From Flavobacterium psychrophilum (lineage in GTDB: Bacteria > Bacteroidota > Bacteroidia > Flavobacteriales > Flavobacteriaceae), in assembly GCA_945861915.1 (NCBI GenBank), contig CAMAWK010000003.1, positions 1 to 41,533 on the forward strand: DNA of 41,533 bases. Direction: 5' to 3'. The notes beneath the pieces are model-generated. The model was not told the DNA's origin and did not search any database. It saw nothing but the letters and a program-made list of their open reading frames with translations. Positions within the stretch are counted from its first letter, which is position 1. Each line of letters begins with the position of its first letter. The position numbers were made by a program, and so were the translations under genes. Shown here in pieces: positions 8,486 to 16,383 of the stretch.

Positions 8486-9334
8486 ATGAAGCCTACTACA
8501 CAACAATTAAACGATTTAACAATCCAAGTAAGAAGAGACATTCTTCGAATGGTACATGCTGTAAATTCGGGTCATCCTGGTGGATCTTTGGGTTGTACAG
8601 AATTCCTAGTAACCTTGTATCAAAACTTGATGGAACGCAAAGAAGGTTTCGATATGGACGGAATTGGAGAAGATCTTTTCTTCCTTTCAAACGGACATAT
8701 TTCTCCTGTTTTTTATAGCGTTTTGGCAAGAAGCGGTTATTTTCCAGTTTCAGAATTAGCTACTTTTCGTCTTATTAATTCAAGATTACAAGGGCATCCT
8801 ACCACTCACGATCATTTACCAGGCGTAAGAATTGCTTCGGGTTCACTTGGTCAAGGTTTATCTGTTGGAGTTGGTGCAGCACAAGCTAAAAAACTTAACG
8901 GAGATAATCATATTGTTTACACACTTCATGGAGATGGAGAATTACAAGAAGGTCAAAACTGGGAAGCTATCATGTATGCTTCTGCAAAAAAAGTAGACAA
9001 TTTAATTGCTACTATTGATTTGAACGGAAAACAAATTGACGGAACTACCGATGAGGTTTTAGCCATGGGAAGCATTCGTGCTAAATTTGAAGCTTTTGAT
9101 TGGGATGTGCTGGAAATAAAGGAAGGAAACAATATAGAAGCGATTATTTCAGGAATGACCGATGCTAAATCAAGAACCGGAAAAGGAAAACCAGTTTGTG
9201 TGTTGTTATACACGGAAATGGGTAACGGAGTAGATTATATGATGTACAGTCATGCTTGGCATGGTAAAGCACCAAACGATGCTCAACTTGAAAATGCTTT
9301 AAGTCAAAATCCAGAAACTTTAGGAGATTATTAA
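8486..9334 (+). CDS. Transketolase, N-terminal (TPP-binding) subunit
   Basis: Transketolase moves two-carbon units between sugar phosphates in the non-oxidative pentose phosphate pathway. This 282-residue protein is the first half of the enzyme. It carries the GHPGGSLGCTEF region near 30-42, LQGHPTTHDHLPGVRIASGS near 103-122, and the TPP/metal motif starting GDGELQEGQNWEA near 150-165, followed by the expected N (IDLNGKQIDG). It ends naturally near HAWHGKAPND. The second half is a separate gene after an 80-base gap, as in other split transketolases, so this is not a recent frameshift. It follows a strong promoter. Confidence 0.95.
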   Translation: MKPTTQQLNDLTIQVRRDILRMVHAVNSGHPGGSLGCTEFLVTLYQNLMERKEGFDMDGIGEDLFFLSNGHISPVFYSVLARSGYFPVSELATFRLINSRLQGHPTTHDHLPGVRIASGSLGQGLSVGVGAAQAKKLNGDNHIVYTLHGDGELQEGQNWEAIMYASAKKVDNLIATIDLNGKQIDGTTDEVLAMGSIRAKFEAFDWDVLEIKEGNNIEAIISGMTDAKSRTGKGKPVCVLLYTEMGNGVDYMMYSHAWHGKAPNDAQLENALSQNPETLGDY

Positions 9335-9411
9335 ATTAGATTGCAGATTTTAGATTTCAGACTACTAACTAAGTCTTTAAATTCTAAAACCTTTTAATCT
9401 TTCAATTAAGG
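9335..9411. repeat. 7-base-period repeat between the two transketolase subunit genes
   Basis: The left part has 7-base units ATTGCAG, ATTTTAG and ATTTCAG; the right part has AAATTCT, AAAACCT, TTTAATC and TTTCAAT. The arms are weakly complementary. It fills the gap between two genes whose products must be made together. Confidence 0.6.
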
Positions 9412-9414
9412 AAA

Positions 9415-10368
9415 ATGAAAAAATATATAAATACAGGAAGTAAAGATACACGTTCAGGATTTGGAGCTGGAATGACCGAATTAGGACAAAAAAATGAAAA
9501 TGTAGTGGCACTTTGTGCCGACTTAATTGGTTCATTAAAATTTGATGATTTCAAGAAAAATCATCCAGAGCGTTTTTTTCAAATTGGAATTGCCGAAGCA
9601 AATATGATCGGAATAGCAGCTGGATTAACAATTGGCGGAAAAATTCCTTTTACTGGAACTTTTGCCAATTTTTCTACAGGTCGTGTGTATGATCAAATTC
9701 GTCAATCTGTCGCTTATTCTGAAAAAAATGTAAAAATCTGTGCTTCTCATGCTGGTTTAACTTTAGGAGAAGATGGAGCAACACACCAAATTTTAGAAGA
9801 TATTGGATTAATGAAAATGTTGCCTGGAATGACTGTAATTAATACTTGCGATTACAATCAAACTAAAGCAGCTACCATCGCGATTGCAGAACATAAAGGA
9901 CCTGTTTACTTGCGTTTTGGTCGTCCAGTAGTGGCTAACTTTATGCCAGCAGACGAGAAATTTGAAATTGGAAAAGCAATCCTTTTAAACGAAGGGACTG
10001 ACGTAACTATTGTAGCTACAGGTCATTTGGTTTGGGAAGCTCTAATCGCAGCAGAAGCATTAGAAGCTAAAGGAATTTCGGCGGAAGTAATTAATATTCA
10101 CACAATCAAACCGCTTGATGAAGGAGCTATTTTAAAATCATTAGCAAAAACAAAATGTATTGTTACTGCCGAAGAACACAACATTCTTGGAGGACTTGGC
10201 GAAAGCGTTTCTAGAGTATTAGCATTAAACAATCCTGCGCCACAAGAATTCGTAGCTGTTAATGATAGCTTCGGAGAAAGCGGAACTCCAGAACAATTAA
10301 TGGAAAAATACAAATTAAACAATCAAGCTATTGTGGAAGCTGTAGAAAGAGTAATTAAAAGAAAATAA
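9415..10368 (+). CDS. Transketolase, C-terminal (pyrimidine-binding) subunit
   Basis: This 317-residue partner of the upstream subunit carries the Pyr domain and the C-terminal domain of transketolase. Visible features are FQIGIAEANMIGIAAGL near residues 55-72, including the Glu expected to activate the TPP aminopyrimidine ring. Next come TFANFSTGRVYDQIRQS, HAGLTLGEDGATHQ near 121-134 and PVYLRFGRP near 165. The C-terminal fold begins around residue 180, with HTIKPLDEGAI and TAEEHNILGGLGE. The start is firm because KKYINTGSKDTRSGFGAGM opens the domain. A strong bidirectional terminator follows. Confidence 0.95.
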   Translation: MKKYINTGSKDTRSGFGAGMTELGQKNENVVALCADLIGSLKFDDFKKNHPERFFQIGIAEANMIGIAAGLTIGGKIPFTGTFANFSTGRVYDQIRQSVAYSEKNVKICASHAGLTLGEDGATHQILEDIGLMKMLPGMTVINTCDYNQTKAATIAIAEHKGPVYLRFGRPVVANFMPADEKFEIGKAILLNEGTDVTIVATGHLVWEALIAAEALEAKGISAEVINIHTIKPLDEGAILKSLAKTKCIVTAEEHNILGGLGESVSRVLALNNPAPQEFVAVNDSFGESGTPEQLMEKYKLNNQAIVEAVERVIKRK

Positions 10369-10406
10369 TTAATCGTATTTAAAGTAATTATTTACCGTTT
10401 TTATAG

Positions 10407-10438
10407 AAAGTTTATTGAAATTCGTTTCAATAAACTTT
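10407..10438. terminator. Bidirectional terminator with UUCG tetraloop between transketolase and menC
   Basis: AAAGTTTATTGAAA (10407-10420) pairs perfectly over 14 bases with TTTCAATAAACTTT (10425-10438). The loop is TTCG, an exceptionally stable tetraloop as RNA. Flanking A and T runs would serve both strands; menC ends at 10441. Confidence 0.85.
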
Positions 10439-10440
10439 TT

Positions 10441-11490
10441 TTATTTATGAAAAGTCGAAAAATCAAACTCCCATTTTTTTTCGTTCTTGTACCACAATTG
10501 CCCTTCCGAAACTTGTAATGGACAATCGAAATTATTAGTGTACAAAGCACCAGTTCCTAAACCCTGAGGCATCGAATTATTTTGCAAAAATGTCCATTGA
10601 GCAATCGCATTTAATCCAATATTTGATTCTAAAGCCGAGGTAATCCACCAGCCTATCTTGTACTTTTCTGCCAACACAATCCACTCTTTTGTACCTCGAA
10701 AACCACCTATAAAACTGGGCTTTAAAATGATGTATTGAGGTCTGATTTTTTGTAACAATTCTTCTTTTTCAGCCAATGAAAACACACCAATTAATTCCTC
10801 ATCTAAAGCAATAGGAATTGGTGTGGTTTTACACAGCTCTGCCATACTGTCAGTGTTGTTTTTTTGAATAGGCTGCTCGATACTATGCAGTTTAAAATCA
10901 GATAATTGATTTATTTTAAATAAAGCTTCATTTAAATTAAAAGCACCATTAGCATCTACTCGAATTTCTACTTGTTCTGGAGAGAAATTCTCTCTAATAA
11001 ATCGCAATAATTGTAATTCAGCATCAAAATCAATCGCTCCAATTTTGAGTTTAATACATCGAAAACCTTCGGATAATTTTTCCTCAATTTGTTGTTTCAT
11101 AAACAGCTCCTCGCCCATCCAAACTAAGCCATTAATATTGATAGGTTTTGTGCCATTTGTAAAGCCTGACGGAAAGAGCAAAAATGGATCTTCACTCGCT
11201 AAAGATTGAAAAGCCATTTCGACACCAAACTGTATCGAAGGAAACTCAATTAAAGCTTCCCAAAGCAAGTCAACTCCTAAATGAATATGATTGCAAGTCC
11301 ATTGTAATTTTTCTTCATAATCGATTCGATCATCCACACTCAAACCACGCAGAATTCCACACTCGCCAATTCCTTTTTTACCTTCATTTTCTAGAATAAT
11401 AAACCAAGTTTCCTTTTCCGTCATAACACCACGAGAAGTGCCTGATGGACGTTTGAATTGAAGATTGTATTGGCGGTAGGTTGCTTTCAA
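10441..11490 (-). CDS. menC: o-Succinylbenzoate synthase (enolase superfamily)
   Basis: MenC dehydrates SHCHC to o-succinylbenzoate in menaquinone synthesis. The 349-residue protein shows the enolase-superfamily catalytic set: KLK with K147 and K149, D179 in RVDANGAFN, E205 in SIEQPI, D230 in ALDEEL, and K257 in ILKPSFIGG. The sequence diverges from dipeptide epimerases, and the location near menA, menB and menD supports MenC. It starts 10 bases after the stop of the lipocalin-like gene, so it is probably cotranscribed with two secreted-protein genes rather than directly with menA. menE, which I would expect near menC in this group, is absent here because the operon ends at the UUCG hairpin. 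Confidence 0.93.
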   Translation of the reverse strand: MKATYRQYNLQFKRPSGTSRGVMTEKETWFIILENEGKKGIGECGILRGLSVDDRIDYEEKLQWTCNHIHLGVDLLWEALIEFPSIQFGVEMAFQSLASEDPFLLFPSGFTNGTKPININGLVWMGEELFMKQQIEEKLSEGFRCIKLKIGAIDFDAELQLLRFIRENFSPEQVEIRVDANGAFNLNEALFKINQLSDFKLHSIEQPIQKNNTDSMAELCKTTPIPIALDEELIGVFSLAEKEELLQKIRPQYIILKPSFIGGFRGTKEWIVLAEKYKIGWWITSALESNIGLNAIAQWTFLQNNSMPQGLGTGALYTNNFDCPLQVSEGQLWYKNEKKWEFDFSTFHK

Positions 11491-11500
11491 TTGATGTTGA

Positions 11501-11911
11501 TTATTCCTTTACAACTTCTAAATTAAGCTCAGTTTCTGTCAAATGAAATACGATTTTCTCATCTACTTTTACAATAATTATTTTCAAAATATTGAACTGA
11601 TTTGAATCATCACCGATATTTACAGAGAAATTATTTTCATTTAATCTCCATTTTGCAGTTCTCGTCATATTAATTAGCATATCAAAAACTTTAGATTTAT
11701 TTAAAGTTGTTATTCTAAAACTAGAATCCTCATTAAATTGAAATGATGCAGTACTAAAACTTTTAATTAAATCATTTAAATTAGGATTTTCTGTCTTTTT
11801 CAATACTTCAATCACTTTCCATTTTCCAATAATGTCTTTTTTAGAATATTCTTGCGAAATGGAATGATTTGCAAACATTAAAACTAAAGCTATTGCAATA
11901 TAATTTTTCAT
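11501..11911 (-). CDS. Small secreted lipocalin-like protein
   Basis: The 136-residue protein has a signal peptide (MKNYIAIALVLMFANHSISQ, cleavage about residue 19). The mature protein opens with YSKKDIIGKWKVIEVLKK, a GxW motif near the first strand as in lipocalin-like domains common in Bacteroidota. The rest is strand-rich with few charged clusters and reads like a small beta-barrel (NEDSSFRITT, TAKWRLNENNFSVN, VFHLTETELNLEVV). It has no lipobox, so it is periplasmic or exported. It lies 48 bases after the TPR-type gene and 10 bases before menC on the same strand. The family call rests on the GxW pattern only and the ligand is unknown. Confidence 0.75.
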   Translation of the reverse strand: MKNYIAIALVLMFANHSISQEYSKKDIIGKWKVIEVLKKTENPNLNDLIKSFSTASFQFNEDSSFRITTLNKSKVFDMLINMTRTAKWRLNENNFSVNIGDDSNQFNILKIIIVKVDEKIVFHLTETELNLEVVKE

Positions 11912-11959
11912 AAGTTTTTTATTATTTTAATAAAATATTTTTTTGTGACTTAAGACTAA

Positions 11960-13165
11960 TCAATTTAAAATTCTCAAAACCTTTTCAAAATCTTTACTTA
12001 CCAAACCTGCTTTTTTAAAGACCTCAAAGTCTAATTTTACTTTTTCAGCCCAAGCTAAACTATCCGTTACGTTTTGAGATTGATACTTCTTATGAATTGA
12101 TTTTGCTGCTCTAAAATCATTTTTAAATAAATAGGCATGTGCTAAATTCATTTTAATTAACAAATCAGTGTCGTCTAATTTCTCTCCTTCTTTCAAGTGT
12201 TTTATAGCTTTATCAAACTGTTTTGTTACTATAAAAGCAAAACCAAATGTTTGATAATCTGAAACATTGGCATTTTTATCATTGATTATTGCTTGTAGCT
12301 TTTTAATTGCTTCTCCATAATTTTCTTTGGCTATTAAATCAGAAATTTGATTTTGCAAATTAAGATACACTGTTTTAGATTCGCCGGTTTTTTCAAAGCA
12401 AATAGCCCCTAAATCATTAATTTTCTTTGTTTTTTCAGCTGGAAGTAATTCTTGAATCTCTTGAAAAGTGTATTCTTTTTGCAATTTTTCCATAACACAA
12501 AAACACATTACATCTGAATTTGACAAGTTTTTTAATAAATCATCTACTTTAATTTGATTAAGTAATAGTTTTTTATTTCCTATGCTCCAACCTCGACTCA
12601 GTTTAGTATTGACCCAAGGCACTACTTCTAGTATTATTTTTTGGTTCATAATCCAATTCTTGCTTTCAAAACCGAACCAAATTGTATTTGTATTTGGCTG
12701 TAAACAAGTCGATTTATCTACAGAAAGTCGGTGTGCGTCTTTGCTAATGAATTCTTGTTGAACAAAACAGCCTTTTTTTGTTTCTCCACTTTTTTGATAA
12801 ATGGTTGCCGTTACCTCATTCGAAAAAAGGGCATAGGTGCATTTGTCATTTCCTGAAATTTTCGACAGTAGAAATACTGCCCCAGCCGACCCTTGACTTA
12901 TTCCTGTTGGATCTGGTATGGCTTTTAGCACAGAAACTAAACTCTTAGCCGTTTCTTGATTTTCGTTGAGTAAGGTAATTCGAAAAACTATTTCTGTGGT
13001 GCCGATTGGTAAATCATCGGTTTTAACAACAATTCTATCTCTTGCTGAAACAACAATTTCCTTTTTGGTCGCTCTCGCACTATCCCAATAACCGTCTTGC
13101 TGAGCAAAAACTGAAAAATAAAATAGGCTACATGATAAAGTAAAAAATAGTGTCTTTAGATTCAT
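11960..13165 (-). CDS. Secreted protein of unknown function with C-terminal TPR-like repeats
   Basis: The 401-residue protein has a signal peptide (LFFTLSCSLFYFSVFAQ, cleavage near residue 21). Residues 25-200 look like a beta-rich domain that begins QQDGYWDSARATKKEIVVSA. Residues about 275-370 look like TPR repeats (NYGEAIKKLQAIINDKNANV, then QFDKAIKHLKEGEKLDDTDL, then MNLAHAYLFKNDFRAAKSIH). Cysteines occur in a CFC pair and several single sites in the middle, so disulfides are possible. It heads the minus-strand unit that continues into the lipocalin-like gene and menC, 67 bases downstream of menA. I do not recognise the N-terminal domain and cannot assign a function. Confidence 0.8.
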   Translation of the reverse strand: MNLKTLFFTLSCSLFYFSVFAQQDGYWDSARATKKEIVVSARDRIVVKTDDLPIGTTEIVFRITLLNENQETAKSLVSVLKAIPDPTGISQGSAGAVFLLSKISGNDKCTYALFSNEVTATIYQKSGETKKGCFVQQEFISKDAHRLSVDKSTCLQPNTNTIWFGFESKNWIMNQKIILEVVPWVNTKLSRGWSIGNKKLLLNQIKVDDLLKNLSNSDVMCFCVMEKLQKEYTFQEIQELLPAEKTKKINDLGAICFEKTGESKTVYLNLQNQISDLIAKENYGEAIKKLQAIINDKNANVSDYQTFGFAFIVTKQFDKAIKHLKEGEKLDDTDLLIKMNLAHAYLFKNDFRAAKSIHKKYQSQNVTDSLAWAEKVKLDFEVFKKAGLVSKDFEKVLRILN

Positions 13166-13232
13166 TTTGCTTTACAAAAGTTTAAAAAATTGAAATTTTA
13201 TAGTTTCTAAAATCAAAGAAATTAATCAAGGG

Positions 13233-14153
13233 TTAAAAATTAAAGAACAAATCCGAAATAAAGAATATCATACACAATGCCAACAATACCGAAAGAGCAA
13301 AAGTACTCAAAGCTACTTTTTTTAATTCTGAATCTAACTCTCTAGCTTCTTGATTTTTATACACCGTTACCAAATGTTTAGTTAAAGGAATATATGCAAG
13401 TGCAAACAAGTATTGATCAAAATGAAAATGCGACAAAACTGCAAAAATTAAAACCAGAATCATAGCTATAACAACTAAAAAGTAATGATATTTTTTGGCT
13501 TTTTCTCCGCCGATTTTCACAACAATAGTATTTTTATTAGATTTTCTATCCGATGCTTCGTCCCGCATATTGTTGAGATTCAAAACTGCGACACTCAATA
13601 ATCCGATGGCTGTAGCGGGTAAAAATAACAACCCATCTATTTTTTTGGCATACATAAAATAAATCCCGATCGTACTAACCAAACCAAAGAAAATAAACAC
13701 AAACAAATCGCCAAACCCACGATACCCGTAGGCTGAATTGCCAACTGTATATCGAATAGCAGAGGCAATCGCTAAGATTCCAAGTATCAAAAAACAAAGC
13801 GAATAAATAAGATACGTACCCTTAAACGAAAAGTAAATTAATAATATTGTAGAAACTAGTGTTAATATAGAAGTTAAAACGATGGCTTTTTTCATCGCCT
13901 TTGGCGAAATAACGCCAGATTGAATCGCACGTTTTGGCCCAACTCGATCTTCGTTATCTGTTCCTTTTATTCCGTCGCCATAATCATTGGCAAAGTTAGA
14001 AACCACCTGAAAACCTAGGGTTGTTGTAAAAGCAAATAACAAAATATTCCAATTAAACATCGACTGAGACATGGCATAAAAACTGCCCACAATTATTCCA
14101 GAAAGCGATAAAGGCAAGGTTCTTAAACGGGCGGCTTGAATCCAGTGTTTCAT
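13233..14153 (-). CDS. menA: 1,4-dihydroxy-2-naphthoate polyprenyltransferase
   Basis: MenA attaches the polyprenyl tail to 1,4-dihydroxy-2-naphthoate in the membrane, giving demethylmenaquinone. From ATG 14153 the protein has 306 residues with about eight transmembrane helices. It carries the UbiA-type Asp-rich motif NFANDYGDGIKGTDNEDR (53-70) and a second acidic motif NLNNMRDEASDRKSNKNT in the middle. An upstream in-frame ATG at 14243 would add 30 residues, but those are coded by the intergenic 7-base repeat and resemble no MenA. MKHWIQAARLRTLPLSLSG is the true family start. menB precedes it across that repeat element. Confidence 0.95.
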   Translation of the reverse strand: MKHWIQAARLRTLPLSLSGIIVGSFYAMSQSMFNWNILLFAFTTTLGFQVVSNFANDYGDGIKGTDNEDRVGPKRAIQSGVISPKAMKKAIVLTSILTLVSTILLIYFSFKGTYLIYSLCFLILGILAIASAIRYTVGNSAYGYRGFGDLFVFIFFGLVSTIGIYFMYAKKIDGLLFLPATAIGLLSVAVLNLNNMRDEASDRKSNKNTIVVKIGGEKAKKYHYFLVVIAMILVLIFAVLSHFHFDQYLFALAYIPLTKHLVTVYKNQEARELDSELKKVALSTFALSVLLALCMIFFISDLFFNF

Positions 14154-14159
14154 TTTGAA

Positions 14160-14290
14160 GTGGGGAGTTTGAAGTTTGGAGTTTGAAGTTAAGAGATGGG
14201 AATTAAAAATGAGGAGATGGGAGTTTTGAATTCGATTAATCAATTTATTCTATCATCTTCCAACTTCTAACTTCCATCTTCCCACATCCT
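14160..14290. repeat. 7-base-period inverted repeat between menB and menA
   Basis: The left arm (14160-14224) contains units GTTTGAA, GTTTGGA, GTTTGAA, GTTAAGA and GATGGGA. The right arm (about 14250-14287) contains CATCTTC, CAACTTC, TAACTTC and CATCTTC. The arms are near reverse complements with a spacer of about 30 bases. The right end reaches the menB stop codon at 14289. The repeat reads through in frame into menA and creates a false upstream start. Confidence 0.8.
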
Positions 14291-15119
14291 ATGGTAACCA
14301 TTTTTTTTCAAAGTTAGGTTTTCGTTTTTCTAAAAAAGCATTTCTACCTTCTTTGGCTTCTTCAGTCATATAGGCTAGTCGTGTGGCCTCTCCAGCAAAA
14401 ACTTGTTGTCCTACCATTCCGTCATCGGTGAGGTTCATGGCAAATTTTAGCATTTTTATAGAAGTAGGGGATTTTTGTAATATTTCCTGTGCCCACTCAA
14501 AAGCAGTATTTTCTAACTCTTCATGCGGAATGACGGCATTCACCATTCCCATATCCATGGCTTCCTGAGCGGAATAGTTTCGTCCTAAAAAGAAAATTTC
14601 GCGCGCTCTTTTCTGCCCGACCATTTTGGCTAAATAAGCCGAACCATAGCCACCATCAAAACTGGTAACATCTGCATCGGTTTGTTTAAAAATAGCATGT
14701 TCTTTACTTGCCAAAGTCAAATCACAAACCACATGTAAACTGTGTCCGCCTCCCACAGCCCAACCAGGAACTACTGCAATGACTACTTTTGGCATAAAAC
14801 GAATCAATCGTTGCACTTCAAGAATATTCAAACGATGTTGTCCATCGTCGCCCACATATCCTTGATGACCACGAGCATTTTGGTCGCCCCCAGAACAAAA
14901 GGAATATACGCCATCTTTAGAGCTAGGTCCTTCGGCAGAAAGCAATACTACTCCAATCGAAGTATCTTCTTGTGCGTCATAAAAAGCTTGGTACAATTCC
15001 GAAGTTGTTTTAGGTCGAAAAGCATTTCTAACATCAGGGCGATTAAACGCTATTCGCGCTACACCATTGCATTTTTTATAGGTTATATCTTCGTATTCTT
15101 TGACAGTAATCCAATTCAT
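14289..15119 (-). CDS. menB: 1,4-dihydroxy-2-naphthoyl-CoA synthase
   Basis: MenB closes the second ring by converting o-succinylbenzoyl-CoA to 1,4-dihydroxy-2-naphthoyl-CoA. The 276-residue length and crotonase fold fit the family. Visible features are CNGVARIAFNRPDVRNAF near residue 17-34, the oxyanion-hole segment FCSGGDQNARGHQGYVGDDG (74-93), GWAVGGGHSLHVVCDLTLAS, and the MenB-typical SFDGGYGSAYLAKMVGQKRA. These signatures separate it from general enoyl-CoA hydratases. It lies between cvfB (65-base gap) and menA in a menaquinone cluster. Confidence 0.96.
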   Translation of the reverse strand: MNWITVKEYEDITYKKCNGVARIAFNRPDVRNAFRPKTTSELYQAFYDAQEDTSIGVVLLSAEGPSSKDGVYSFCSGGDQNARGHQGYVGDDGQHRLNILEVQRLIRFMPKVVIAVVPGWAVGGGHSLHVVCDLTLASKEHAIFKQTDADVTSFDGGYGSAYLAKMVGQKRAREIFFLGRNYSAQEAMDMGMVNAVIPHEELENTAFEWAQEILQKSPTSIKMLKFAMNLTDDGMVGQQVFAGEATRLAYMTEEAKEGRNAFLEKRKPNFEKKWLP

Positions 15120-15183
15120 TATATATTTTTTAAGTAGTATGAAACGTTATCTATTTTATAAAAGTTGATTCGAATTAAAAAAA

Positions 15184-16038
15184 TTACTCTTTTACCAAAT
15201 AAATTCCGTCTTCTTTTATTTCGATTAATTTTTCTTTGTACAAAGCTCCGATCGCTTTTTTGAACGTTTTTTTACTCATTTTTAAGACCGTTTTAATGTC
15301 TTCAGGATGCGAATTATCAGTCAATCGCAAAAATCCTCTACTCGCTCGAAGCTCGTCCAGAATTATGTCAGCATTGGGTTCAATACTCTGATAGCCTTGT
15401 ATTTGGAGTGCTACATCAATTTTATTGTCAGGACGAATTGTTTTAATATATCCTCGCATTCTATCGCCTGTTCTGATGGAATCATCATAGACTTCATCCT
15501 TGTACAACAAGCCTTTATGTTTCTCATTGATAATAACATTAATCCCCAATTCGGTAATATGTGACACAATCAAATCAACCTCCTCGCCTTTTTCGACCGT
15601 AATTACATCATTTTTCAAAAACTGATTGGTCTTGCTGGAAGCGACCAACCGATTCGTTTTTTCGTCCATATAAAGGTAAACCAAATAGCGTTTTCCTTTT
15701 TCCATCGGTCTGGCTTGTTCTTTAAAAGGAACCAAAATATCTTTTTCCATTCCCCAATCCATAAAAGCGCCTATTTGATTGACATAGTTTACTCGCAAAA
15801 GCGCAAATTCATTCAATAAAATATAGGGTTCTAAAGTGGTGGCAACAGGTCGTTCTTCGTGGTCTAAATAGATAAAAACAATAATTTCTTCGCCAATCTC
15901 AAATTCGTTTGGCACATATTTATTAGGCAAAAGTATGTCGTGAATTCCTTCTGGATCTTTCTCGGGATTTCCCAAAAACAAACCTACTTTGGTATCACGT
16001 AGTATTTTGAGCGTATTATATTTTCCTATTTCGATCAT
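15184..16038 (-). CDS. cvfB: S1-domain RNA-binding protein, CvfB family
   Basis: CvfB-type proteins bind RNA through consecutive S1-like domains and end in a winged-helix domain; in Gram-positive bacteria they affect virulence gene expression. The 284-residue length matches. Repeated S1-like blocks start at about residues 5, 70 and 145 (VGLFLGNPEKDPEGIHDILL, RVNYVNQIGAFMDWGMEKDI, SHITELGINVIINEKHKG). The C-terminal winged helix is near 220-284 (SRGFLRLTDNSHPEDIKTVL, KKTFKKAIGALYKEKLI). It sits between menD and menB and may be cotranscribed with menB. A TACATTTG box lies 18-25 bases upstream. A link to menaquinone control is possible but unproven. Confidence 0.88.
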   Translation of the reverse strand: MIEIGKYNTLKILRDTKVGLFLGNPEKDPEGIHDILLPNKYVPNEFEIGEEIIVFIYLDHEERPVATTLEPYILLNEFALLRVNYVNQIGAFMDWGMEKDILVPFKEQARPMEKGKRYLVYLYMDEKTNRLVASSKTNQFLKNDVITVEKGEEVDLIVSHITELGINVIINEKHKGLLYKDEVYDDSIRTGDRMRGYIKTIRPDNKIDVALQIQGYQSIEPNADIILDELRASRGFLRLTDNSHPEDIKTVLKMSKKTFKKAIGALYKEKLIEIKEDGIYLVKE

Positions 16039-16055
16039 GAGTGTTTTTATTTAAG

Positions 16056-16063
16056 CAAATGTA
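16056..16063 (-). promoter_or_regulatory. Probable -7 box of cvfB-menB-menA promoter
   Basis: On the minus strand this reads TACATTTG, identical to the transketolase -7 box. It would give a leader of roughly 12 bases. No clear -33 TTG at the normal spacing. Confidence 0.5.
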
Positions 16064-16170
16064 CAAATTCATAGAATCTAATTTATAAAATAAAAATTTC
16101 TTGATTAGTCTAAAAAAACAAAAGCGTTTTTTATATATATTTACGTATTATTAACATTAAAATAATTTAT

Positions 16171-16383
16171 ATGGAAACTGTAAAGGATTATTACACCATA
16201 TTTTTTGTTGTTTTACTTGGGTTTTCAATTACAGTTCTTATTTGTTTGCTCATTATTAAAATTGTAAAAAAATTAATGTACAAATACAAAAAAAACGCAG
16301 AACGCAAGGCTAGAAAAAAAATGCGAATGTTGAGAAATAGAGAGGCAATCAAGAAAAATCAGAACATTAATTCAGTTCTTTAA
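16171..16383 (+). CDS. Small single-pass membrane protein with a basic tail
   Basis: The 70-residue protein has one transmembrane helix (about 8-31, IFFVVLLGFSITVLICLLII). A strongly basic cytoplasmic segment follows (about 33-62, including KKNAERKARKKMRMLRNREA), then a short polar end. A shadow ORF would rarely show such a clean split between a hydrophobic helix and a basic tail. It stands alone on the plus strand between divergent cvfB and convergent menD, and its last 17 bases overlap the menD 3' end. ATTAACATT lies 12 bases upstream of the start. The function is unknown; binding to nucleic acid or acidic lipids would suit the charge. Confidence 0.65.
   Translation: METVKDYYTIFFVVLLGFSITVLICLLIIKIVKKLMYKYKKNAERKARKKMRMLRNREAIKKNQNINSVL

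Noticed and set aside
8486..10368. Transketolase in two pieces as a frameshifted gene
   Set aside because: The halves break at the normal domain border, the second has its own start, and split transketolases are known in this and other groups.
14742..15137. Plus-strand 131-codon open frame opposite menB
   Set aside because: It is fully antisense to a well-conserved gene and shows no domain, signal or codon pattern of its own.
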